From NCBI RefSeq assembly GCF_009730915.1, contig NC_052477.1, forward strand, positions 372,001 to 436,000: DNA of 64,000 bases, in the 5' to 3' direction. How positions within the stretch are numbered: position 1 is the stretch's first letter; each line of letters opens with the position of its first letter. This DNA comes from Dioscorea cayenensis subsp. rotundata (Eukaryota > Streptophyta > Magnoliopsida > Dioscoreales > Dioscoreaceae). Under the pieces are notes generated by a model. The model worked only from the letters and a program-made list of their open reading frames with translations, made no database searches and was not told the origin of the DNA. Below are positions 35,554 through 47,300 of the stretch, piece after piece. The translations under genes were made by a program, and so were the position numbers.

Positions 35554-38345
35554 ATGACTAATTACTCTTCAGATCTATTTTCATTCATGTAAGTGTGTTC
35601 ATTTTGTCAAGTTTGTCAATTTCCATCCTTGTTCATTGAACTGAATGCTTTTGTTTATCATGTTCTTGTTTTTGACTTTGTGTTGAAAAAAAGGCCTGAT
35701 AATGAATTCGTTGAGCTACTATGGGAGAATGGGCAGATAGTATTGCAAGGCCAGTCCAATAGACATAGGAAGAGCTTGTTCGCCAACACTGCATCCACCC
35801 AATTGAGCAAAGCTCAGGAGAAGGATGGCAGTCCGAGAGTTGGGAGGTTTGAAGCTTTCGATTCAGTGGTTAATGACTTATCTCCCTGCCGTGCCGTCAG
35901 GCAATGGGCTGAATGTGCAAGATGATGACATGACCCCATGGATGAACTACGCCCTTGAGGATTCATTCCAGAATGATTACTGTGCAGAATTCTTATCTGA
36001 ATTCTCAGGGGTTGATTTGAATTCTTTGAATGCTAATAACACTGGTATGCCTGCTGATAGGAGAAGCGGCTTTGGCCTTGGTAGGGATTTTCAGCATGTT
36101 GATCACGCACCTGTTTCAAGAGGGCTTGCAGGAGGAGTTTTGGAGCCCGGCAAGATCAGGACCAGCCAGTCACTTCATTCACCACAACAATGTCAGAGTT
36201 CAGTTCCAGTTAGCAAGTCGAGAGTTGCTGAATTCAGTGATTTTGGTAGCACCAGTACACAACAGGGCCACTGCAGTGATGTCTTGCGTACAAGGCCTCA
36301 AAAGCAAGATTTCTCAAGCTCAGAACCACCAAGAGTTAACAGTGGTTTGATGAATTTTTCCCATTTTCTCAAGACCGGTTTCAATCTTGAAGCCGAATAT
36401 CCATAGTGCGGATAGATTGAGGAGCAATGAGAAGGCATCAACTGCTGGTGGCAGTGGTCCTGTGGAATCCACTCTGATCAACTCTAGTAGTGGTCTAAGG
36501 AATGTTTCTGTGACTCGAGGGAAATCTGCTGCTACTTCACATGATGTGTGTTTAAGGTCCTCCAAAAAAGCTTCCCATGAAGATGGGGCCTCTGTTCAAC
36601 AATCCATAGGCAACCACCAGGAAGAGGCACTGGAGAATAACAAGGATAATACCAATCCTAGCAATATTGACAGACCACTTGATCACAATAGTCACCGATC
36701 AACAAGCACGGCCTTGGGCAAGCATGCAACTGAGAAGTTCCCTGAAGTAGTTGTTGCATCTTCTGTGTGTTCGGGCAACAGTGCAGGTGCTCTATCCAAT
36801 GACCACAAGCATGGAGCAAAGAGGAAAAGCCGAGAAGGAGAAGAAACTGAGTACCAGAGCGATGTAAGTATGGTAAAAGCTTGTGTGGGCTTTTCTAGGC
36901 TTCCAGATCCTTGGTTGTGCATGCCTGTGGTTTTCTTTCTTTCTTTCTTTTCTCTTGCTAGGTATTAGCATACTCATGTTATATTCAGGATGTTGAAGAT
37001 GAATCAGTCAGCTTAAAGAAACCTCCTCCTGCACGTGGCTCTAGTGCAAAGAGAAGTCGAGCTGCAGAAGTGCATAATCTGTCTGAAAGAGTAAGTATTG
37101 GAACCGATTTGTGAGCTTTTGATTGTTTCATTTATTTAGTCCAGTAAGTTCAAAAGAAAGTACTTAACTTTGCACTGATCAACAGAGGCGAAGAGATAGG
37201 ATCAATGAGAGAATGCGTACGCTGCAAGAACTTATACCCAATTGTAACAAGGTACGTGTTGATATCATTCTCAGTTCATTGGATGTAACCAAACATTTGG
37301 CTTAATTTGAGATCATTCTCTTTCAAGGTGGACAAAGCATCAATGCTTGATGAGGCCATTGAGTATCTTAAAACTCTTCAGCTTCAAGTGCAGGTGAAAA
37401 CTTTGCACCTCAGTAATCTTTATTGATTGTGCTTCTCATTAGTTTCAATTCTTTATAGAGTCTTATTCCTGGTCTTGCATCAGATAATGTCTATGGGAAA
37501 TGGATTTTGTATGCCTCCAATGATGTTACCTCCTGGAATGCAACACATTCGTGCACCTCCCATGGGTCCTTACTCAACAATGGGCTTAGGAATGGGGATG
37601 GGAATGGGTTACGGGATGGGAATGCTCGACATGAATGGTTCCCCCCTAATTCCACAATTTCCTTGCCCTTCACTTCCTGGAGCTCCAGGATTGCATGGGA
37701 TGCCTGGATCTGCCGCTCTTCAGATGTTTGGAATTCCTGGACAGGGTTTCCCTGTGCCAATGCCACGACCGGCACAATCTTCATCTTTCTCGATGCTTCC
37801 TACAAAACCAAACTCAGTGCCTGAAGGATCAGAAGCAGACATAAATCCAGTACCACAATCAGCTGCAGAGACAGTTCCATCTTCAAGTTCAAAGGATCAG
37901 CATCACCAGAGTATAAACTCAGAGCTGCCACCAAAAACAAGTGTTCACAACTCACAGATTCAGGCATCGATGAAGGTTATAAGCTTTATCCCTGAACTGT
38001 ATTTTCTCTTCCAATCACATATTTTTGGGCATGTGACAACTCATCATGTTTTCACGTGCACCATTTTTGTGTGCTGCACCAAATTAGGTGATGCTTCCTG
38101 TTTGTTTGTCTCGTGCTTTTGATTCATCCATCCTTGTATTCCAGGCAAATAATGAATGTGCAGAACACTCTACCTTAGTGCAAATGAGTGATCAAAATGT
38201 GCGTATAGGTGGAAATGGCTCCATCAATTGTCAGAGGAAAAATGGTATATATCCTTCGTGAGTAATTAGTAAGTAAAGTTCAATCAAATTTTGGTCTGTA
38301 ATGTATGATCTCTTCCCTGATACAACTTTGTTTCCTGCAGGATAG
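35554..38345 (+). CDS. PIF3-like: Phytochrome-interacting bHLH factor, PIF3-like (two +1 frameshifts)
   Basis: Exons: 35554-35588, 35694-36863, 36989-37090, 37186-37251, 37328-37393, 37484-37975, 38145-38244, 38341-38345, about 677 residues if read through. The active-phytochrome-B-binding motif is clear ([17 protein letters not shown]). Exon 2 also has [20 protein letters not shown]. The bHLH spans exons 3-5: [20 protein letters not shown] with the H-E-R contacts for G-box CACGTG, then [10 protein letters not shown] and [20 protein letters not shown] Met/Gly-rich region ([15 protein letters not shown]) follows. PIFs promote dark growth and are degraded after binding light-activated phytochrome. 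Oddities: the frame shifts by one extra base within 35881-35886 and again within 36364-36370, and the family N terminus (MPL...) continues upstream in frame as TPLSKAHKTASKGKL, with ACG at 35491-35493 where ATG is expected. An upstream in-frame ATG lies at 35377. All splice sites look sound. Confidence 0.9.
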
Positions 38346-39322
38346 ATAATTCATGAGAAATTAAGTTATTGGCTGATCGAGGTCGGTGGTGCACAGAGAC
38401 TTCTACCCTGCCACAACTGGATTATAGACAGACATCCACTTTGTGAAAGTCATGCTAGACATCATATGATACAGAAACAACTGTCTGCATTCTAGCTGGG
38501 TGAGTATAAGAATATGCAGAAAGTCATCAGAAGGAAGTTTGGATGGGAATCTACTCAATTGTACATTAGAAGGGATACAGATTCAGAGTAGTGGAATCAA
38601 TGCAGTTAATGTGAATGTCAGAGAGGATGAGTTTTGACATTGTAGCTGAAGATAAGATTGGGTTACACCTTTCTTGCATTTATTTTCATTAATGGGACTA
38701 TATTTTTCTATTAGTTTGATTATCTACTGGGATTTTGCCAGATTGTATGATTGTAGAAATCACTGGTTACTGTGCAGATGTATGTACTATATCATACTGC
38801 AACTAACAATTGTATTCTAATTGAACTAAACTGTTGCAGAAATTGTTTTGAACTCTTACTGCTGATGAATAATAGCATTAGTTTCTATTACTCGAATCAC
38901 GATAACGAAACGACAGGGCATCATGTGTTTAATTTTGAATCAGAATCTTAGTATCACTATACATCAGTTTGTATCAGTCTAAATTGTTCCTCACTGTGAT
39001 AATTTGGATAATTTTTTATACAATTTACAAAATTATTTCAAATGAAATATTATACTTATAATACAAGAGTTGGTGTTTATATTTGTTTTTCACTCAAAGC
39101 TCGAGGGTTTCATTTGTGACTTACCAATATTTCTTAAAAAGAGGGGAAAAAAAAAAGAAAAAAAGAAGAAAAAAGACAGATGTATATATACAGCATGACA
39201 AAACAAGAAACGAATTTTTTTCAAAAAAAAAAAAAAAAATCAGCATCTTACAAATAATTTATATTTTGCATGTTATGAAAGACTCTTGAACCTGCAGCCT
39301 ATTGCATTGCTGCACCATGAAC
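38346..39322. other. PIF 3' UTR and spacer
   Basis: This contains the PIF 3' UTR and an A-rich stretch (39145-39240). It ends at the left target-site copy of the LINE. No gene. Confidence 0.55.
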
Positions 39323-39333
39323 AACTCCCAATA
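39323..39333 (+). repeat. Left target-site duplication of the plus-strand LINE
   Basis: AACTCCCAATA here is repeated exactly at 51796-51806, just after the LINE 3' end. An 11 bp exact pair at the two expected places fits LINE integration. Confidence 0.75.
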
Positions 39334-42300
39334 GCAATGCATACAATAAAACGTTACTGTGATCTTCCATCAAGACCAACTCATTCACTTCCAGACAATA
39401 ACCTTCAGGCTCAAGTTTCATCACCCAGGCAAGAAACAAGACAGTATAAGGGCTTCTCTTTAGCTTCTCCTCCCCTTGCTATGGCAAGTGGGGGGCTCCC
39501 CCACTCTTCTCAACCTTCCTGGGCGGATGTCGCTGGGAAGACTCGTGCTTTTCTCTCACCTCTGCAGGACCAATCCGTGTTGAACAAGCTCAAAGCCAAT
39601 TCTAATGATTTTATTCATTTGGATAGTGATACTATGACCAAAGCTTGTCGTCGTTTCCAAAACTCGTTGTTTGGAAAAATTTTTGGAAAGCCTCCGGCCT
39701 TCGATCAAGTCAAGAAGATACTGCTGAATATGTGGAGTAACTTGGGTGAAACTATGATTTCTGATCTACCGAATGGCTACCTTCTAATTAGGTGTGCCTC
39801 CCATGAGTCTATGCAGAAGATACTATTTGAGGGTCCATGGGCTGTGAATGGTATTGTCTTACAGCTTGCTCAGTGGCAACCTTTCTTTGAGCCGGCCTTC
39901 ACCAAGCTTACTACTGCTGCTGTCTGGGTGCAACTCCACAACTTACATGTGGAGTTTTTGGGATGGCGAAACCCCTCGAAACTATACCTTCTTGTTTAGG
40001 GTCGGTTGCTTAAAAATTGACGAGTTTACTTGTTCTCTTTCTAGGTCAAATTTTTGCGCGGGTGTGTGTGGAAATTGATCTGGCCAAGCCACTCAAACAA
40101 GGTTTTTTTGGATTGGAGATGATAGCCATCAGGGTGTTTGTGGTTGTCCTCTATGAAAGATTGCCAACATTTTGTTACTCGTGTGATGTCATAGGTCATG
40201 GAACTAACACCTGCAGCCGCCGGAACTTGGAAAAACCAGAGCTTGTCATCTCCACCCCTTTGTCCCGACCCGGTGTCGGACAAAGGATGGCGGTTATGGA
40301 AGCTCAAGGTTTACAAGGCACTGGCATGGAGGTAGGTGCTGGATCTAAATCGATTGACCTAGAATTGGCTCCGAAAAAGCAGGATAATTTTTATTGATTC
40401 TGATTATGGTCCGTGGATGCTCGGTAACTCGACGACGGGGTCGCGGTGGTGGGCGCGGTGGTGCCGGTGGCTCCAGGCCCGGAGTCACATGAGCAGCGAT
40501 GCGAGATCACGTGCCCCGGTTAGCGAGATTACCAAGGCAGCTACCGCTCGCTCTGATGCGTGCAGGGGCGCCTCGTGGTGGTCTCGCTCGGAGGGAGAGG
40601 TGGGCACGCTTTCGCTCTAGGGCCTCGGATCTCTCTTGAACAGTGCTCTATTGCCCCACTTGTAGCTTCCGAATCAAATCAGCGATTCTGCTCAAGCTCC
40701 TCTTTCAACGGTCCTGCCTCCCACTGAAGCTTTGGAAACAGATAGGGGGTGATATGATCGCTCCTTTCTCTAGTCCCAAGGGTTCACTCGGGTCTCAAAG
40801 GCAAAAGGGAAAACTGGTAATTATGATGTCAATATTTCTCCGCTTCTAAGATCTTCTTTAGATCCGGGTATGGGGTTGGAGTCCCGGTGAGCCCTCCGAT
40901 AATCATATTATGGTTGTTGATCGTCTCGCCGACATTCTTCAACCCTCGGCTCCCTCTCAAGATAACACTTACGTTGAGATGAATGACTCGAAGATTCTTC
41001 GGGCTCGGAATCGACTATGAGGAAGACGATGATGAGAACGATGCAATGTCGGATGATGTAGAAAAATGATGAACCCTGATGACAATATGACTCGGATCAA
41101 TTCCGAATGGTATTCGAAAAGAAAAATCTTGTCCGACGGGCTTCTCTTGAGGCTCCGCCTTCTCTCAAGAAAGGGCGGCTTGACATGGGTGTTGAGGATG
41201 CTTGATTTGTATCCTTTTCTTCTTCTTGCGTTAGACTCTTCGCTTGTTAGTTTACAAATATTTTGTTCTTGGTGTTCTTATTATCATGTCTTATTATATG
41301 ATGACCCGAAATTACTAATATTGTTTGTTGGAATTGTAGAGGTGTGTCGGGCCGGGACACTACTTCGTGATTTTTGCAAAATGGTCGGGAAGATAAGCCC
41401 TTTGATTTTTCTCGCTTGGTTGAAACCAGAGCGGATTCGTCCCCGCTTTGGAGAGATTCTGTCAAATTCTTGGTACTAGTTGGCACTGGGCTGCGCTTCT
41501 TTCGCAAGGCTATTCCGGTGGTATTATCGTTTCTCGGAGGATTAACATTGGTTCCGTGACTCAGCTGGCCAAATCACGGTTTGCTCTTCATCTTGTTATT
41601 ACCATCGCTCAACAACACTCTTGGGTTCTCTCCATCATTTATAACTCTAATCATATTCATGGCCAACGTATTTTGTGGAAAGAACTCTCCGATATTGCTT
41701 CAGCTAACTTACCTTGGCTTGGTATAGGGATTTTTAATGCAGCTTTGTACTCGTGAAGAGATAAGAGGGGATCTTTCAGAACTATCGCCGCTAAAGCGCG
41801 TGAGTTTTCCAATTTTATCACTATTAATAATCTATTGGATGTTAGATATCATCGGTTCCGATTATACTTGGTGCAATAACCAATTAGGGTTAGCTAGGCG
41901 ATGGGCCCGTCTCGGATCGTTGTCCGGGTTAACACTAATTGGGTCGCTCACTTTAATAATTATGTCATCAAGCACCTTCCTAGAACCTGCTCGGATCATG
42001 CCCCTCTTCTCTTGACCATTATTCCCGGATCTAACTATTACTACAAGAAAACTTTTTTAAATTTGAGAATTTCGGTTAGATTATTTGGGTTGTCACTCTG
42101 CAGTTAGAGAGCCTTGGCGATTTTGGCCCCATTCTAATCCTTTACATGCATTTTCTCATCTTTTTAGCTCGTACTGCATATCTAATTTGTTGAGATGGAA
42201 AAAGACAGTATTAACTCATCTGGATTTTGAAATCAAAAAAAGACCGAACAAGAGATTGTCTGAGGTGGAGGTAATTGAGGATCTCAATAGCTTTTTATAC

Positions 42301-44323
42301 TTTTACTCATAGCAATTTAAATGCTCTTTATAATAAGTTTCATCGCTTCTTCAGAGACAAAAACTCTTTGAAATGGGCCCAATGGGCTAGACTTCTTTTG
42401 GGTTCAAAGTGGTGATTATAATACTTCCTTCTTTCATAATTCGCTCAGTATTAGAAATCATGTTAATTCTATTATGCATATTGTTGATTATAATGATAAC
42501 TGCTTTCACCGATCGGGTTTGGGATTGAGAGTACTTTTATCAATTTCTTTTCTGAATTATGGAAGGATCCTAATGATATGTCTTTTAATGATGTCCTTCT
42601 TGCTCTTCCTAATGATTTACCTTTTGTTGAATCCATAGACGGAGATATGCTTATCAAAGAGGTTACTAAACGTGAAGTATTTCAAGCTTTGAAATCACTT
42701 CCTTCGGTAAAAGCCCTCGGACCCGATGGTATGAATGCTGAATTTTATCTTTTTTTCTCGGGATGACATTGGTGATTCTTTATTTATGGCTATTAAATAT
42801 TTTTTGAGAATGCTTTTTTTGCCTATGTCTTGGGGCTGGACTTATATTGTCTTAATCCCTAAAAAAGCCAATCCTAAGTAAGTTTCTGATTATCGTCCAA
42901 TTTCTTTATGTAATGTGTGCTATAAGGACATCTCTAAAATTCTCGCCAATCGTCTTAAAAGCATTTTACCTAGTTTAATTGGCATTGAGCAAAGTGGCTT
43001 TGTTTTTGGTCGCAGTCCCTTCGATAATATCATTGCTCTGCAAGAGGTAGTGCATTCGATGGATAATGACAATTCCTCCCTCCCTAGGATGATTATTAAA
43101 TTGGACATTGAAAAAGCCTATGACACTTTGAGTTGGAATGCAATTCTTGCCACTCTTCACCGAATGAAGTTTCCTAGTATTTGGATTTCTTGGATCAATG
43201 CTTGTCTTAGATCCACTACTTACTCTCTTCTAATTAATAAGCATCCTTCTAGGTGGATTAATGCTTCTAGGGGCCTTCGACAGGGAGATCCTATCTCTCC
43301 TTACCTCTTCATTTTGACTGCTCAAAATTTGACGGCAATCCTTAATTTTGCTTTGCAACATAACATGGTTCCTGGTTTTAGCCATTCCCTCTCAAAAAAC
43401 TTTAACCACCTTATGTATGCTCGATGATTTAATTGTTGTTACCCAGGGCTTCTAGGAAGTCAGCCCGTAATATCAAGCTTTTGTCTTTCTTTTTATCAAT
43501 GTCTTACGGGTCAACGGGCTAATAGTATTAAATCGAAAATTTACTTTTCCCACTAGATTCAATAAGAGGTTGCAAAAAGAGTATTTCTGCTATTCTTCAA
43601 TTTAAAATTGCAACTTTTCCTTTAAAATATCTTGGTATCTTAGTTGCCCCTAAAAGACTAGCTTTAAGTCATTTTAACAACATGTTAGACAAAATTAAAA
43701 GGACTATTGCGTTATGGAATCATTCTAAACTCTCTGCAGCTGGTAAAACTATTTTGATTAATTCCTCTTTATTATCTACTCCTCTTTACTATCTCTCTGC
43801 TCTATCCTGCTCTCGATACTATCTTAGATGGCATTGCTAAGTATGCTAGATTCTTCTTTTGGTCTAAGAGTGGCAATCGAAAGGGCATGAACTCGGTAAG
43901 TTGGACTCGATACTATGCTTGATAAAAGTCGAGGGGGTTATCCATCCCGGAACTTGCACTTTTCTAAAAATCTCTTTGATGGCCGTAAATGTTTTTCAGC
44001 TATTTGAATAAACAAAAATGCTATTTGGGTTGATCTACTTTACCTTAAGTATGGGTCTTTTAATCCATGGACTGATGCTATTAAATCCAACTGTTCCTGG
44101 TTTTTTCGTGGGTTATGCCGCATCGCCAAGATTATCAAACCCTAACTGCTGGCTCCTTTATGTGAATCCTTTGCGGGCTTCTTTTCTTTTAGATCCATGG
44201 TACTTTGAGATTCCGCTTGCTTTTAAACCTACCTATCTCAACATGGAGGCTAATTTTCGACAATCTTCAAATTTCGATTTTTCTTGTGGATACTCATTGG
44301 AACCTTCATGCTTTTACATAATG

Positions 44324-44329
44324 TTGGAG
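44324..44329 (+). repeat. Left target-site copy of the nested LINE (6 bp)
   Basis: TTGGAG occurs here and at 50472-50477, flanking the inverted element exactly where element A breaks and resumes. Six bases is short for a LINE, so this is only a fair call. Confidence 0.45.
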
Positions 44330-47300
44330 AAAGAGCTCAGAGAGCTGAATTTATTGAATAAAAAGGAAAAACAAAGCGCTTTAGGGATTACAAAACCAAG
44401 AAGCAAAACAAGACAAACAAACACACTAACAAACCCAGAAGTAAGACAATACAAATAATCAAAAACAGAGAAAAAAATAGAAATAAAAACCAAAATCTGA
44501 AAATAATTTCATGATCCAACGGGGCAGGTCTCGGCCAGAGAGGAAAAGGCAGAGAAGATGATTGTTGCTGCCATGAGAAGCAAGACCAGCTGCAGGAGCA
44601 TTCCAGGAGGGAGGGATGAAGACCAATGGAGGATTTCCAGCAAGGTGAAGAAAATGGTTGAGGACAAAGATATCATGATCAACACGCCAACCAGCAGGAT
44701 TCCGGCCAAGCAGCAGTGAGCTGGAGAGAGCAGGACAACAATGTAAGATGCGCTTGATGTCAAATTGCCGGTGAAGAGAAGATCTGATGGCAAGTTGGAG
44801 AGCTTTGATGGTTGCTTCAAGGCAGGATTCAGCAGAGAAAGTGCAACAACCTGCACAAAAAATGGAATAAGTATAGTTGGAGACGAAGAAGCCCAACCTA
44901 CCTGTTTTGGAGTTGGCTGCCCAACTGAAAGCAAAGAAGTAAATAAGTCCATTGATGTGAGAGAAGTTATTTAGGAGGAGCTTCCGGCCAATGTGAGAAG
45001 AATTCTCCTGAGAAAACTCTTGAACATGGGCAGCAGCTTTAGAAGCAATAAGATTAAAGCTTGGAGTCACATTGCTAAAAATAGCATCACAACGAACTTT
45101 CCAAATAAGCCAAATACAAGCCGCAATGACAGACTTAGTATAGATAGAATAATTATACTCAGTAAGCCAACATGACAGTAAATAGGATCCGGGAATGATA
45201 TATGAGTACAATGGTGTTGATTAAGCATATTCCACACAACTGGGTCCAACGACAATCAAGGAAAATATGATCAATAGATTCATACTCGATTTTTGCAAAA
45301 ACACACACGTAGTTCTAGGGCCGATATTGATGTTGTTCAGGAAATCGAGAGTAGAGATTTTACCATGCAACATGAGCCAAATAAAATGTTTCACCCTTGG
45401 AGCAACACTTAGCTTCCAAAAGTTTTTGTCCAACCATACCACCTCGGAGGTTCCAAAGTAGAATGAAGGTTCAAGTGATGGTAGATAGTAGAAGAGAGAT
45501 TCACATTAGATGACCGAGGAAACCGGACCCAAAAAAATTATCACTAGAATAATCGGGGTACAAGAAGTTGGGATCAAAGGACCGAGGAGATCACCAAAGA
45601 TTAAAAGCAAGAAGACTTTTGATTCCAATGGTCATTAACAATAAGCTCAGTAAACCCAACATCATTAGATACAATGTCCATATTCAAGAAAGTAGGTTTG
45701 GAAGCTAGAGGAACATCAAATAACCAAGGATCAAGCATAAATGAAGTTTGGATTGGATTAAAAATTTTAATCCAAAGGTTATGTTTCGTAATCATGGCCG
45801 CATCTGACAGATGCCACGAAAAGATCCAGGAGCAAGCTATTAGGAATAGCATCACCCGTAGATTCAAGCAACCATACTTATGTCGGACAATGTTAACCCA
45901 AAAAAAATGCTATCCGAATTAAGATACTTGAAAACATTTTTTTCGCCATAAGAGAAGTCTTAGCATGAATGAGGTTGCGAAGACCCTAAGCCCCTCGATT
46001 TATTATCGCTGATACAACTCCAATTCACAAAGATGGATGCCCCTTTCCATTGCCCCTTTGAACCAAAAAAATCCCCGATGCTTTAGTGATTTCGTGAAGG
46101 ATCGAATCAGGAACAGAATAGGCAGAAAGAATATAGTTTGGGATTGAAAGAATAGTGGAATTAATAAGAATGGATTTGGCAGCAGAGGATAATTTATAAG
46201 TTTTCCAACGAGAGCATAGAGTCTTGATTTTATCAATCAAAGGTTTGTAAGAAAGGACACTAATCTTCTTAGGAGAAATGAGAAAACCTAAATAAGAGAA
46301 GGGAAAGTGGGCTTGAGAGAAGCCAGTAATGGAACAAATACTACACACAACCCTTTTATTAAACCAAGAAGGAAGATAGATATGAGTTTTGGAATTGTTG
46401 GGACGTTGGCCAGTTAATCGGTTGTAAATAGAAAGGCAAAGATTGATATTACGAGCTACGCACCTAGTAGCTCGAAAGTAACCAATATGATATCATCTCG
46501 CGAACATCAAATGGTTGAAATTGGGGTGAAGATTCCGTCAAAAACCGTAGATCAAGTTGATAGAAAGGGCACGATTCAAAAATAGCAGTAGAAATTTTTG
46601 GGCAACTAGAATAAAAAAAGATAAGAAGATAGGGGATCTCCTTGACGAATTCCCCCTAGAAGAGGAAAACCAAGGAGAGGGAGTTCCATTCACAAGAATA
46701 GAGAAAGAAGAAGAAGTAAAAAGTATCTCGAATCCAAGAAATCCAATCGATCGTGGAAATTCATTTTTAGTGAGGGTAGCAAGAATTGCACTCCAGCTTA
46801 ATAGTATCATAGGCTTTTTTTCGATATCAAGTTTAACTATCATCCTAGGGGGACTAGAAAGGTCGGGCCTCAAGAGAATGAACCACCTCCCCGGACAGCT
46901 TTATAGCATTATCAAAGGCACCTCTCGTCCGAGATAAACCCAGACTTTGCTCTCTACTTATAAGCATAGGGAGAACAGAGCTTGAGTCTATTCGAGAGGA
47001 CCTTTGAAATGATTTTTATAACAAACATTGCAAAGCGAGATGGGACGATAATCCCGAAACCGACCTAGGATTGGAGTGTTTAGGGACAAGAGTGATATAG
47101 GTTCTACCCCAAGAGGGAGGGAGACTGAAGTATGGAAAAAAAGTGTTTGATAGCATCAACGATGTAATCACCCACATCATCCCAAAAAAACCGAAAAAAT
47201 TCAATATTGAAACCATCAGGACCAGGGGACTTACCTGAGGGGAGATCGAGAAGAGCGAGAAAGATTTCTTCTTTAGATACTTCCCGAATAAGGTGAATAC

